Of a stretch of DNA of 64,000 nucleotides, positions 37,101 through 45,889 are shown in pieces. The position numbers and the translations under genes were made by a program. Source of the stretch: Shewanella polaris (lineage in GTDB: Bacteria; Pseudomonadota; Gammaproteobacteria; Enterobacterales; Shewanellaceae); contig NZ_CP041036.1 in NCBI RefSeq assembly GCF_006385555.1, forward strand, positions 3,100,001 through 3,164,000. Direction: 5' to 3'. Each line of letters begins with the position of its first letter. Within the stretch, counting starts at the first letter, position 1. The notes below the pieces were generated by a model that searched no databases, was not told the DNA's origin, and was given only the letters and a program-made list of their open reading frames with translations.

Positions 37101-40100
37101 CAGTTCCACTGAAAGTATGCAACCAACTATTCGTGATAATAGCCCTCTTAGCGTCAATAATAGCGAGAATATCGCCGAGCCTCTTATGTCAGAAAATATG
37201 CCCGATAAAACAATTCCAAAGCAACCAAGGGTTGCCAGTATGACAAATCATACTATTCCACCAGCACATTTAACGGCATTCCAACAAAATCAGTGGTTAG
37301 CACAACAAGCGCATTTAGCTTATTTAGCCAGCCGTGATGCAGGCTTGAAAGTGGCAGACAGTTTATTACGATCTCAATTAGCCGGTTTGAGCCATCAACC
37401 AACTGCGATTCAAGTCGCGTCTCCGGCGGTTAATACTTATGCCGTTAATGCTGCGGTTCAAACAGCGGTTAAGAGTGAAGCAATTAGCCCCGCTAGGTTA
37501 ATCCAACCTAATCATGCTTGTGTGCCAGCATACACTGCGCCTATTCCAGCGGATAAACCGTGTATTTGGAATTATGCTGATTTAGTTGAATATGCCGAAG
37601 GCGATATCGCTAAGGTGTTTGGCCCAGATTACGCCATTATCGACAGTTACTCGCGCCGAGTTCGCTTGCCGACCACAGATTATTTATTGGTGTCGCGTGT
37701 GACTAAACTCGATGCCACCATGAATCAATACAAACCTTGTTCAATGACCACAGAATACGACATCCCCGTCGATGCGCCGTATTTAGTGGATGGTCAAATT
37801 CCTTGGGCTGTAGCGGTAGAATCGGGTCAGTGCGATTTAATGTTGATCAGTTATTTAGGTATCGACTTTGAAAACAAAGGCGAACGAGTTTATCGCTTAT
37901 TAGATTGTACTTTGACCTTCTTAGCCGATTTACCTCGTGGCGGCGACACACTGCGTTACGACATTAAAATCAATAACTTTGCCAGCAATGGCGACACCTT
38001 ATTATTCTTTTTCTCTTACGAGTGTTTCGTAGGCGACAAGATGATCTTAAAAATGGATGGTGGCTGTGCAGGCTTCTTTACCGACCAAGAGTTGGCCGAT
38101 GGTAAAGGGGTTATTCAAACTGAAGATGAAATAAAACATCGTCAACAAGTGCTCAACAATCCAAATAAGCCGACCTTCACTCCATTATTACACTGTAGCC
38201 AAACGGCATTTGATTATGGTCAAATTCATCATTTATTGACTGGTGATATTGGCAGCTGTTTTGGCGGCGAACATGTCGCGCACCAACTGCAAACTGGAAT
38301 ACAAAAATCGCTTTGTTTTGCCTCAGAAAAATTCTTAATGATTGAGCGAGTGAGCCAGTTACAAACACAAGGTGGCGCGTGGGGCTTAGGCTTACTCGAA
38401 GGTCATAAACACATTGCGCCAGACCATTGGTATTTCCCTTGTCATTTCCAAGGCGACCAAGTGATGGCCGGTTCGTTAATGGCCGAAGGTTGTGGCCAAC
38501 TATTACAGTTCTTTATGATCCACATTGGCATGCATACTCTAGTAGAAAATGGCCGATTCCAACCATTGGAAAATGCTTCGCAAAAAGTTCGCTGTCGGGG
38601 CCAAGTGTTACCACAAACGGCTGAGCTGACTTATCGCATGGAAGTGACTGAAATCGGTATTCATCCCCGTCCTTATGCCAAAGCCAATATTGATATTTTA
38701 CTCAATGGTAAAGTCGTGGTCGATTTCCAAAACTTGGGGGTGATGATTAAAGAAGATGCCGAATGTACTCGTTATCCGCTTATCTCATTAGACGCTAGCC
38801 CTGCCGTTGATTCAAACGTTAGCAGTAAAGTGATTGCTAACAAAGCGCCGTTAATGGCGCAAATTCCAGATTTAAACGCCCCGACTAACAAAGGCGTTAT
38901 TCCACTAAAACACCTTGAAGCGCCCATTGTAAGCGCCGATTCAAAGTACGCTAATCGCGTGCCTGATACCGTGCCATTTACCCCATACCATATGTTTGAG
39001 TTTGCTACTGGCGATATCGAAAAATGCTTTGGCCCTGACTTTAGTATTTACCGCGGACTTATCCCGCCGCGCACACCTTGTGGCGATTTACAGTTAACCA
39101 CTCGCGTGGTTGAAATTAACGGTAAACGCGGCGAATTGAAAAAGCCATCATCGTGTATAGCAGAATACGAAGTGCCGGCAGATGCTTGGTACTTTGCTAA
39201 AAACAGCCATCAAGCGGTAATGCCTTATTCGGTGTTAATGGAAATTTCATTACAACCCAATGGCTTTATTTCTGGCTACATGGGCACCACCCTAGGTTTT
39301 CCTGGGCAAGAGCTATTTTTCCGTAACTTAGACGGTGGCGGAAAATTATTACGTCATGTGGATTTACGCGGTAAAACTATCGTCAATGATTCAAAGCTAT
39401 TATCAACTGTCATTGCAGGCAGTAACATTATTCAAAGCTTCACCTTTGAGTTAAGTGTCGATAACGAGCCGTTTTACACGGGTAGCGCGGTATTTGGTTA
39501 CTTTAAAGGTGATGCGCTTAAAAAACAGCTCGGCATAGATAACGGCAAAATAACCCAACCATGGCATGTTGACAATAATGTTGCAGCTGACATTAGCGTT
39601 AACTTACTGGATAAACAGTCACGGGTATTTACTCCGCCAACTAACCAACCGCATTATTGTTTAGCGGGCGGCCAGCTTAACTTTATCGACAAAGCAGAAA
39701 TTGTTGAAGCGGGCGGGAAATACGGTAAAGGCTATCTTGCTGCGTCACGCACTATTGATCCAAGTGATTGGTTCTTCCAATTCCACTTCCATCAAGATCC
39801 GGTAATGCCAGGTTCATTAGGTGTTGAAGCCGTGATCGAGTTAATGCAAACTTACGCCATCAGCACAGACCTAGGTAAAGGTTTCACTAATCCAAAGTTC
39901 GGCCAAATATTGTCGGATATTAAATGGAAATATCGCGGTCAAATTAACCCACTGAACAAACAAATGTCACTTGATGTACATATCAGTGCAGTAAAAGATG
40001 AAGACGGTAAACGCATCATAATAGGCGACGCAAACCTCAGTAAAGATGGTCTGCGTATTTATGAAGTCAAAGATATCGCCATCTGTATTGAAGAAGCTTA

Positions 40101-40101
40101 G
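34156..40101 (+). CDS. pfaC: PfaC, PUFA synthase subunit (KS-CLF-DH-DH)
   Basis: The 1981-residue protein begins with TTG at 34156, overlapping the pfaB stop (TTGA) and preceded by AAGGAG. Domains: ketosynthase (about 5-480) with Cys220 in DAACASSVY; a chain-length-factor ketosynthase relative (about 525-940) in which the Cys position is replaced (SAGEQS, residues 718-723); and two FabA-like dehydratase/isomerase regions. The dehydratase active sites are HFQGDQVMAG (His1430, Asp1434) and HFHQDPVMPG (His1877, Asp1881). The two dehydratases introduce and position the cis double bonds. An Asn-rich linker separates KS and CLF (about residues 496-515). Confidence 0.97.
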   Translation: MSSQATPKIAIVGLANQYPDADTPAKFWQNLLDKKDSRSQISASKLNASPSDYLGVQGESDRFYCDKGGYIQDFQFNPQGYHIEPDAFTGLDDSFLWATDTARNALTDAGIDLNNNVLQRTGIVMGTLSFPTAKSNELFVPLYHSAVEKALQTKLQQPNFNLQSFNQASQSNTAEKANNNNNVMPKTVNLRNGAIAHNASKIVADALGLGGTQLSLDAACASSVYALKLACDYLHTGKADMMLAGAVSGADPFFINMGFSIFHAYPDHGISAPFDQNSKGLFAGEGAGVLVLKRLEDAERDGDHIYALVSGIGLSNDGKGQFVLSPNIKGQVQAFERAYLDAAAIDPNITPASIEVIECHATGTPLGDKVELASMERFFEDKLEGSATPLIGSAKSNLGHLLTAAGMPGIMKMIFAMREGVLPPSINISAPIASPNGLFGQATLPNAVLPWPDKVGNKARHAGLSVFGFGGCNAHLLLESYQAKAVADKTLNNHSQNNNSLSNNTLNNNVQTRSTVLVDAEAPMHITGMAAHFGQCSSIDALAKKIIAKQAIFSPLPTQRWKGLDKHPDLLAQYGITQVPQGAYIDRFDFDFLRFKVPPNEDDRLISQQLLLIKVADEAIADAKLTPGSKVAVLVAMETELELHQFRGRVNLHSQIAQSLNAQGIQLSTAEYDSLETIAMDSVLDAAKLNQYTSFIGNIMASRIASLWDFNGPAFTISAGEQSVNRCIDVAQNLFALGSLQEPLDAIIIAAVDLSGSIENMLFNTAKLNAKGLRSTDWLVGEGAGAIVLQQTSAAHSQLDSYASIDSVNFTPLSQLPTQLPTELSADIVELNQSPECILTTQGQQFAQGLTDAVTAVSSAPLLSKAHDILGHTFAASGMASLLHGLVQTRHIDKPTINTSVFTSSDNQYSQVNVSVSAAQQHALHARLGNNLTQQLATGSKLSLIKQVSLGGRDIYQHIIDSPLDALDSIINQCADISPSAASSTESMQPTIRDNSPLSVNNSENIAEPLMSENMPDKTIPKQPRVASMTNHTIPPAHLTAFQQNQWLAQQAHLAYLASRDAGLKVADSLLRSQLAGLSHQPTAIQVASPAVNTYAVNAAVQTAVKSEAISPARLIQPNHACVPAYTAPIPADKPCIWNYADLVEYAEGDIAKVFGPDYAIIDSYSRRVRLPTTDYLLVSRVTKLDATMNQYKPCSMTTEYDIPVDAPYLVDGQIPWAVAVESGQCDLMLISYLGIDFENKGERVYRLLDCTLTFLADLPRGGDTLRYDIKINNFASNGDTLLFFFSYECFVGDKMILKMDGGCAGFFTDQELADGKGVIQTEDEIKHRQQVLNNPNKPTFTPLLHCSQTAFDYGQIHHLLTGDIGSCFGGEHVAHQLQTGIQKSLCFASEKFLMIERVSQLQTQGGAWGLGLLEGHKHIAPDHWYFPCHFQGDQVMAGSLMAEGCGQLLQFFMIHIGMHTLVENGRFQPLENASQKVRCRGQVLPQTAELTYRMEVTEIGIHPRPYAKANIDILLNGKVVVDFQNLGVMIKEDAECTRYPLISLDASPAVDSNVSSKVIANKAPLMAQIPDLNAPTNKGVIPLKHLEAPIVSADSKYANRVPDTVPFTPYHMFEFATGDIEKCFGPDFSIYRGLIPPRTPCGDLQLTTRVVEINGKRGELKKPSSCIAEYEVPADAWYFAKNSHQAVMPYSVLMEISLQPNGFISGYMGTTLGFPGQELFFRNLDGGGKLLRHVDLRGKTIVNDSKLLSTVIAGSNIIQSFTFELSVDNEPFYTGSAVFGYFKGDALKKQLGIDNGKITQPWHVDNNVAADISVNLLDKQSRVFTPPTNQPHYCLAGGQLNFIDKAEIVEAGGKYGKGYLAASRTIDPSDWFFQFHFHQDPVMPGSLGVEAVIELMQTYAISTDLGKGFTNPKFGQILSDIKWKYRGQINPLNKQMSLDVHISAVKDEDGKRIIIGDANLSKDGLRIYEVKDIAICIEEA

Positions 40102-40118
40102 GCCAAAAAGGAATAATA

Positions 40119-41747
40119 ATGACAACTCAAGTGCATAACGAAAAGCTTTCTCCTTGGCCATGGCAAGTTAGCCAGCAACACGTCAGTTTTGACCCAGTAG
40201 GCATGGACAAAAAGCTTAAAGATTTATCACAAGCGTGTTATGTGGTTAACGACACACAACAAGGCTTAGGGGTTGCTCAGCAAGCCCAAGTCGTAACCGA
40301 TGCTATTACTGCAGCAAATGCTCTGCCAGTCAGCGCATTTGCCCCTGCCCTTGGCACCCAAAGCTTAGGCGACAGTAATTTTCGCCGCGTTCACGGGGTA
40401 AAATTTGCCTATTATGCTGGTGCGATGGCCAATGGTATTTCTTCTGAAGAACTGGTTATTGCATTAGGTCAGGCTGGTATTTTATGCTCGTTTGGCGCAG
40501 CTGGGTTAATTCCATCTCGAGTTGAACAAGCCATTAACCGTATTCAAACGGCATTACCAAATGGTCCATACGCATTTAATTTAATTCACAGCCCAAGTGA
40601 ACCAGCACTTGAGCGTGGCAGTGTCGAGCTATTTTTAAAGCACAAAGTGCGCACTGTTGAGGCCTCTGCCTTTTTAGGTTTAACCCCGCAAATTGTCTAT
40701 TATCGTGCAGCCGGCTTAAGCCGTGATTCAAACGGTGATGTGCAAATAGACAATAAAGTGATTGCGAAAATCAGCCGTACTGAAGTGGCGATTAAATTCA
40801 TGCAGCCTGCACCCGTTAAAATACTGCAACAGTTGGTTGATGAAGGACTTATCAGCGCAGAGCAAATGGAGTTGGCTCAGCTAGTGCCTATGGCTGATGA
40901 TATTACTGCTGAAGCAGACTCAGGCGGTCATACCGACAATCGACCATTAGTCACTTTATTGCCCACTATTTTGGCATTAAAAGATCAAGTACAAGCACAA
41001 TACAAGTATAAGACCCCTATTCGTGTTGGTGCCGGTGGTGGTGTTGGCACGCCTGACGCAGCACTGGCGACATTTCATATGGGCGCAGCTTATATTGTTA
41101 CGGGTTCAATCAACCAAGCCTGTGTCGAAGCCGGAGCCAGCGAGCATACTCGTAAATTACTGGCCACCACAGAAATGGCCGATGTGACTATGGCACCTGC
41201 TGCCGATATGTTCGAAATGGGCGTTAAGCTGCAAGTGGTAAAGCGCGGCACCTTATTCCCAATGCGCGCTAACAAGTTATATGAAATTTATACCCGCTAT
41301 GACTCGATTGAAGCCATTCCAAGAGAGGAACGTGAAAAGCTTGAAAAGCAAGTATTCCGCTCAAGCCTCGATGATATTTGGGCTGGCACGGTAGCGCATT
41401 TTAATGAGCGAGATCCAAAACAAATTGAGCGCGCTAAAGATAACCCTAAACGTAAAATGGCGTTAATTTTCCGTTGGTATTTAGGTTTATCAAGCCGTTG
41501 GTCAAACACTGGTGAGCTTGGTCGCGAGATGGATTATCAAATCTGGGCAGGTCCGGCACTCGGCGCGTTTAACGCATGGGCTAAAGGCAGTTATTTAGAT
41601 GACTACACCCAACGTCATGCAGTAGACTTAGCCAAACACTTAATGCATGGCGCAGCTTATTTGGCCCGAGTTAATTTATTAACGGCACAAGGTGTTAGCC
41701 TTCCAGTAGCATTACAACGCTGGCGCCCAATTGACCAAGTAAAGTGA
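40119..41747 (+). CDS. pfaD: PfaD, FMN-dependent enoyl reductase of PUFA synthase
   Basis: The 542-residue protein starts at ATG 40119, 17 bases after pfaC, behind AAGGAA. It has the TIM-barrel fold of the nitronate monooxygenase/enoyl reductase family. Recognisable parts are GILCSFGAAGLIPSRVEQAI, GGHTDNRPLVTLLP (the conserved GGHTDN segment), RVGAGGGVGTPDAALA and AAYIVTGSINQACVEAG. It reduces the trans-2-enoyl intermediates. It is the last gene of the pfa operon; no pfaE phosphopantetheinyl transferase follows. Confidence 0.97.
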   Translation: MTTQVHNEKLSPWPWQVSQQHVSFDPVGMDKKLKDLSQACYVVNDTQQGLGVAQQAQVVTDAITAANALPVSAFAPALGTQSLGDSNFRRVHGVKFAYYAGAMANGISSEELVIALGQAGILCSFGAAGLIPSRVEQAINRIQTALPNGPYAFNLIHSPSEPALERGSVELFLKHKVRTVEASAFLGLTPQIVYYRAAGLSRDSNGDVQIDNKVIAKISRTEVAIKFMQPAPVKILQQLVDEGLISAEQMELAQLVPMADDITAEADSGGHTDNRPLVTLLPTILALKDQVQAQYKYKTPIRVGAGGGVGTPDAALATFHMGAAYIVTGSINQACVEAGASEHTRKLLATTEMADVTMAPAADMFEMGVKLQVVKRGTLFPMRANKLYEIYTRYDSIEAIPREEREKLEKQVFRSSLDDIWAGTVAHFNERDPKQIERAKDNPKRKMALIFRWYLGLSSRWSNTGELGREMDYQIWAGPALGAFNAWAKGSYLDDYTQRHAVDLAKHLMHGAAYLARVNLLTAQGVSLPVALQRWRPIDQVK

Positions 41748-41766
41748 TCGACTAAATGAAATAGAT

Positions 41767-41790
41767 TGATCGCGCTTTATTGCGAGATCA
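41767..41790 (+). other. Hairpin between pfaD and the small downstream gene
   Basis: TGATCGCGC (41767-41775) pairs with GCGAGATCA (41782-41790) with one G-A mismatch and a TTTATT loop. No T-run follows, so it is probably not a full terminator. It may act as a processing or attenuation site, or protect the pfa mRNA end. Confidence 0.5.
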
Positions 41791-41811
41791 ACTAGAAAGA
41801 TAGGAACCGAG

Positions 41812-42069
41812 ATGAGCGATACCCAGAAACTCGATTTTTCAGCGATTAATGACCCGACATTGGCATCATTTAATCAACAAAAAAATCTGATAAAACGCAT
41901 GCTCAAAGGTAACAGCGCAACTTGCAGCGACTGTAGTAAACCGCTGACGCTGCAATTACCGCCTAACACTAAAAAAGCACCAAAAAGTACCAAAGCCCCT
42001 GGGATTTATTGCGCTAAAGGTTGCACTGACATTGAGCTAGACATGGAAGCCGTAGCGTTAATGAAATAG
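41812..42069 (+). CDS. Small zinc-ribbon-like protein of unknown function
   Basis: The 85-residue soluble protein has two cysteine pairs, CSDC (about residues 38-41) and YCAKGC (about 66-71). They are separated by a basic Pro/Lys-rich segment, as in a small zinc ribbon. An N-terminal helix (NQQKNLIKRMLKG) precedes it. No signal peptide is visible. I do not know a named family. It lies 64 bases after pfaD in the same direction, with an ATCG-type weak hairpin between. The next terminator follows it, so it may be co-transcribed with pfaABCD. A role in PUFA synthesis is not shown by the sequence. The ribosome site is GGAACCGAG-like and modest. Confidence 0.75.
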   Translation: MSDTQKLDFSAINDPTLASFNQQKNLIKRMLKGNSATCSDCSKPLTLQLPPNTKKAPKSTKAPGIYCAKGCTDIELDMEAVALMK

Positions 42070-42102
42070 CATTAATTAAGCGAGCCAATTTAATGCCTTC
42101 AT

Positions 42103-42139
42103 AAAAAATGACCTTCTTTAATAAGATGGTCATTTTTTT
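42103..42139. terminator. Terminator between pfa locus and FAH gene
   Basis: AAAAAATGACC at 42103-42113 pairs with GGTCATTTTTT at 42128-42138. Inner TCTT/AAGA can extend the stem past a T-T mismatch. T-tracts on both strands make it usable for both convergent units. Confidence 0.9.
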
Positions 42140-42167
42140 CGAGCATTCTTTATTTCACGGCCTAACG

Positions 42168-42857
42168 CTATTTTGCCTGCCATTGCTTAACGATTTCAGG
42201 GTTACCACAAAGCTGTTCAATCGATTTATCCCCCGACAGTGCAGCTTCAAATACAGTAAATGGCACATTAGCCCATAAGCTCAGCTCAAAAGTAGCATTT
42301 TCTGTCACCACACCTACGCCTTTAGGTGTGCCAGTCATCACAATGTCACCATCGTTTAAGGTCATAAACTCACTGACGGCGTTATAAATAGCGTGTGGCT
42401 GGTACATCATTAATTGCTGATGACCTAATTGCGTCACGACATTATCAATGGTTAATTGAAAGCACCAATCTTTTATATCTGCAGTTATAGCAATAAATTC
42501 GCTAAATAACGCCGAACGATCAAAAGCTTTAGAACGCTCCCACGGTAAACCTTTGGTTTTCAACTTGGTTTGCAGCTCACGCTTGGTCATATCAAGCCCA
42601 ACACCAACCGCACTAAAATGACCATTATTCACCATAAAGCACAATTCGGCTTCATAATGTAAAGGCTCACCTAATTGACTACATAAGGTGTTAGTAATGG
42701 CTGAGTTTGGTTTAAGAAACACTACCATATCATCAGGAATGTCATTACCGAGTTCGTGAATATGCTCTGCATAATTACGCCCAATACAAATGATTTTTGA
42801 TGGGGAGATTAATTGATGATCGTCTTGTTGTTTTAGTACTACCGTTTGTAAACCCAC
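42168..42857 (-). CDS. Fumarylacetoacetate hydrolase family protein
   Basis: I choose GTG 42857 (229 residues) because GAGG lies five bases upstream and the known family fold begins shortly before IICIGRNYAEHIHELG. The longer frame to 42929 adds a non-homologous-looking extension. Metal-binding acidic residues are visible in HYEAELCFMV, and the conserved VMTGTPKGVG motif lies near the C-terminal part. Small members of this family include acylpyruvate hydrolases and oxaloacetate decarboxylases (YcgM-like). The exact substrate cannot be set from sequence. It is monocistronic, facing the pfa terminator. Confidence 0.88.
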   Translation of the reverse strand: MGLQTVVLKQQDDHQLISPSKIICIGRNYAEHIHELGNDIPDDMVVFLKPNSAITNTLCSQLGEPLHYEAELCFMVNNGHFSAVGVGLDMTKRELQTKLKTKGLPWERSKAFDRSALFSEFIAITADIKDWCFQLTIDNVVTQLGHQQLMMYQPHAIYNAVSEFMTLNDGDIVMTGTPKGVGVVTENATFELSLWANVPFTVFEAALSGDKSIEQLCGNPEIVKQWQAK

Positions 42858-43068
42858 ATTAACCTCTTCAAAATGAAATACCTCTAAAATCGTTAATTTA
42901 GGATAAGCGTTACACAAGGATATGAGCAATTAATATTTTTGATTATCTAAGAAAAAATCATTTTATGAGTCAATGAGTCATTAATTAAACGGTGTGATAC
43001 AAAGTATGAGGGATAATCAATGAATCGCATGGGGTTAGTCCAACGCGATTCATGTTTATAGCAAAAAA

Positions 43069-44082
43069 CTAAGCGTATTCTTGCATAAAATCATCAAGGT
43101 TATCGTTGATAATTTCTATTTCATCACCGCTAAATTGGGCAATATGAAACAAGGCTTCACCTTCATTCGTCACCGGAATATTACTGTTACCAATAATAAT
43201 CCCGTCAGTAGGAGCGAGCAAAGGCGATGGCTCACCGCCCAAAGGGTTAACAATATTGGCTAACACTTGGCCTTTTGATACACGCTCGCCCAATTTAAGC
43301 TTAATATTAACTAATCCATCTGACTCACTGCGAACCCAATAACTGCGACTAGCATTAACACTGGTACTTTTAGTTTTAATTTTGCCTTTAGTCATACTTA
43401 AACAGCGCATCACATTAATAACGCCATTGACGCCAGACTTAATCGACATATCACTAAAACGCAGCGCTTCGCCTGCCTCATATAAAATACAAGGAATATC
43501 AAGGCTATTAGCGTAACCACGCATTGAACCTTCGCGTGCTTTTGATGACATTATCACCGGTGCACCAAAGGCGTTTGCCATGTCGAGCATCACTTTATCA
43601 TCGGTGTCACAACGGATCTGCGGTAAATTATCTCGATGGATAGCACCGGTATGTAAATCGACAATATGTGTCGCTCGTTTAACTAAAATACTACTGAATA
43701 AATGCGCGAGACGACTTGCTAACGCGCCTTTAGCAGAGCCCGGAAAACAGCGATTTAAGTCGCGGCGATCCGGTAAATAACGAGATTGTTGAATAAAACC
43801 AAATACGTTAACGATGGGAACAATTAACAAGGTTCCCGTTAAGGTTTTAGCATTAACACGACCGAGCAAGCGTCGACATATTTCAATGCCATTTAACTCA
43901 TCACCGTGAATGGCTGCACAAACCAATAAAACAGGGCCCGCTTTAGTGCCGTGAAAGACTTCAACGTGCAAATCCATCGGTGTATCATTATACAGTTTTG
44001 CTGCGGGCAATTTGACACTTTGTTGAGTGCCTGCCGCTACACTAACATCACCGAAAACGAACGGTTCGTGCTTTTTTGCCAT
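43069..44082 (-). CDS. Succinylglutamate desuccinylase/aspartoacylase-family metalloenzyme
   Basis: The 337-residue protein is a zinc carboxypeptidase-fold hydrolase. Ligands are visible as His59 and Glu62 in AAIHGDELNGIE and His144 in VDLHTG. A C-terminal barrel-like domain (about 245-330) resembles a biotinyl-lipoyl-like fold (GERVSKGQVLANIVNPLGG). The ATG overlaps the stop of rimK by three bases, so it is in the rimK operon. In this context it may remove an acyl or glutamyl-type group linked to RimK action, but that is inference. A 9-bp inverted repeat (43020-43028/43045-43053) follows the gene without a T-run. Confidence 0.86.
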   Translation of the reverse strand: MAKKHEPFVFGDVSVAAGTQQSVKLPAAKLYNDTPMDLHVEVFHGTKAGPVLLVCAAIHGDELNGIEICRRLLGRVNAKTLTGTLLIVPIVNVFGFIQQSRYLPDRRDLNRCFPGSAKGALASRLAHLFSSILVKRATHIVDLHTGAIHRDNLPQIRCDTDDKVMLDMANAFGAPVIMSSKAREGSMRGYANSLDIPCILYEAGEALRFSDMSIKSGVNGVINVMRCLSMTKGKIKTKSTSVNASRSYWVRSESDGLVNIKLKLGERVSKGQVLANIVNPLGGEPSPLLAPTDGIIIGNSNIPVTNEGEALFHIAQFSGDEIEIINDNLDDFMQEYA

Positions 44083-44987
44083 TAACCAACTCCTTTCGTT
44101 TTTGTACTAGAAGGTTTTACATTTTTTTCGATAAATTGAATGATTTTTTCTGCGACATCAATACCGGTAGCTTTTTCGATACCTTCAAGACCCGGAGATG
44201 AGTTAACTTCCATTACTAAAGGACCGTGTTTTGAGCGTAAAATATCGACACCTGCAACATTTAGCCCCATTGTTTTAGCAGCACGTAACGCCGTTGAGCG
44301 CTCTTCTGGAGTGAGCTTAACAATGCTAGCAGAACCGCCTCGATGCAGATTTGAACGAAATTCACCTGGTAACGCCTGACGTTTCATTGCCGCTATCACT
44401 TTGTCACCAATCACGAAGCAACGAATATCTGCACCGCCTGCTTCGGCAATGTATTCTTGCACCATAATGTTGGCTTTTAAGCCCATAAATGCTTCGATAA
44501 CCGATTCTGCAGCTTTACGCGTTTCAGCTAAAACGACCCCAATACCTTGGGTTCCTTCAAGTAGCTTAATCACACAAGGGGCGCCACCGACCATGTCTAA
44601 TAAATCGGGGATATCTGCCGGTTTGTTAGCAAAGCCTGTTACTGGTAAACCAATGTTCTTACGTGATAATAGTTGCAATGAGCGTAACTTATCCCGTGAG
44701 CGAGTAATGGCAACCGACTCATTTAATGGATGAGTTCCCATCATCTCAAACTGGCGTAATACTGCAGTGCCATAAAAGGTGACCGATGCGCCGATGCGCG
44801 GAATAACGGCGTCAAATTTTGGTAGCTCTTCACCGCGCACATGGATACTTGGCGCATTCATGTTGATGTTCATATAACATTTTAATGGGTCAACAATATT
44901 GACAATATGACCACGAGCTTCTGCAGCTTCTTTTAATCGACTCGTCGAGTATAGATTTTTATTTCTCGACATAATTGCTATGTGCAT
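44082..44987 (-). CDS. rimK: RimK, ATP-grasp alpha-L-glutamate ligase
   Basis: The 301-residue protein has the RimK N-terminal domain ([18 protein letters not shown]) and an ATP-grasp domain. Key segments are [20 protein letters not shown] (nucleotide binding), [20 protein letters not shown] and [17 protein letters not shown] (metal-binding Glu and Asn). The length equals the well-studied enzymes, which add glutamate residues to the C-terminus of ribosomal protein S6. Neighbours are a RimB-like protease-fold protein upstream (three bases apart) and an aspartoacylase-like enzyme downstream. Confidence 0.94.
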   Translation of the reverse strand: MHIAIMSRNKNLYSTSRLKEAAEARGHIVNIVDPLKCYMNINMNAPSIHVRGEELPKFDAVIPRIGASVTFYGTAVLRQFEMMGTHPLNESVAITRSRDKLRSLQLLSRKNIGLPVTGFANKPADIPDLLDMVGGAPCVIKLLEGTQGIGVVLAETRKAAESVIEAFMGLKANIMVQEYIAEAGGADIRCFVIGDKVIAAMKRQALPGEFRSNLHRGGSASIVKLTPEERSTALRAAKTMGLNVAGVDILRSKHGPLVMEVNSSPGLEGIEKATGIDVAEKIIQFIEKNVKPSSTKTKGVG

Positions 44988-44990
44988 TTG

Positions 44991-45428
44991 TTATTCTCCT
45001 GCTAAAAACGACTCTGCTGAATTGACCAAAAAACGCCCGGCTAATGCACGACGCCCCAATAACATTCTAAATTTCATGTGATCTCGATTAGTTAAGGTCA
45101 ATTCGATATCAAAAAGTTCCTCACCAATAAGGATAGGTGTTTTTATCACATAGCGTTTGGTGACATGGCCACCAGAATCGCTGACATCTCGTCGATCAAA
45201 TACACTAAACTCACACACAACTTCACGATCTGAATCTTGATCAGGGTGAAGCCAGACTCTTACCCATTTTTGGTTATTTTTTTGAAACGGTTTTATTTTA
45301 AATGCATGTAAACAGGATGTTTTTGCCCCTGTATCCACTTTGATTTTGACTCGTTCATTGCCAATATCAGGAAAAGTACCCCATTCACGCCAACCCACAA
45401 TTCCGAGGGAATGTTCAGTCATGGTCAA
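44991..45428 (-). CDS. RimB-like putative ATP-dependent zinc protease
   Basis: The 145-residue cytoplasmic protein contains the retropepsin-like DTGAKTSCLHAF motif (Asp and Thr at about residues 32-33). It also has FRMLLGRRALAGRFLVNSAE near the C-terminus. This is the family annotated as ATP-dependent zinc protease or RimB, which is genetically linked to rimK. It is the first gene of the three-gene unit. Three bases separate it from rimK. Confidence 0.88.
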   Translation of the reverse strand: MTMTEHSLGIVGWREWGTFPDIGNERVKIKVDTGAKTSCLHAFKIKPFQKNNQKWVRVWLHPDQDSDREVVCEFSVFDRRDVSDSGGHVTKRYVIKTPILIGEELFDIELTLTNRDHMKFRMLLGRRALAGRFLVNSAESFLAGE

Positions 45429-45889
45429 TCCTTTCTTATAGAGGAATTATTCATTCCAAGTGTAATCATTCAATAAAATCAATGTTTGAATAAACGTCAT
45501 GTTTAGCTTCATTCGAGACAGGCTAAATAGACAAATATTACTATATAGGATGTTAATAAACAGGTTTTTACACCAATAAAATAGCCTTAGCAACAACTTT
45601 AGCACTAAGGTGTTATTTATATCGAATTAACATCAACAAAATAGTTAAAAAAAATATTTATGTCAGTAAGTTACAATTATAATAAAATAATATCAAAAGC
45701 ACTAAAAAACAAAGCTTACTTGGTGTTTTAACACTACAAATACTCAGTTAATATAAAAGTGTTCAAATAATACTCACAATATTAATGACTTAAATCAATA
45801 TATCCTATTTCACTCATGGCAAACATTGTTTAACATGTTAGAAAAACTATCACATCATTCAGCATCGCTATTGTTAAAAAGGTATTACC
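45429..45889. other. AT-rich divergent intergenic region
   Basis: A 461-base AT-rich gap lies between the divergent rim operon and the DUF2461 gene. Both promoters must lie here. A small inverted repeat CCTTAG/CTAAGG occurs near 45585-45610. I see no open reading frame, RNA gene or long repeat. Confidence 0.5.

Noticed and set aside
45429..45889. Possible CRISPR or RNA gene in the AT-rich gap
   Set aside because: No regular repeat-spacer pattern and no tRNA-like or conserved stem arrangement was seen.
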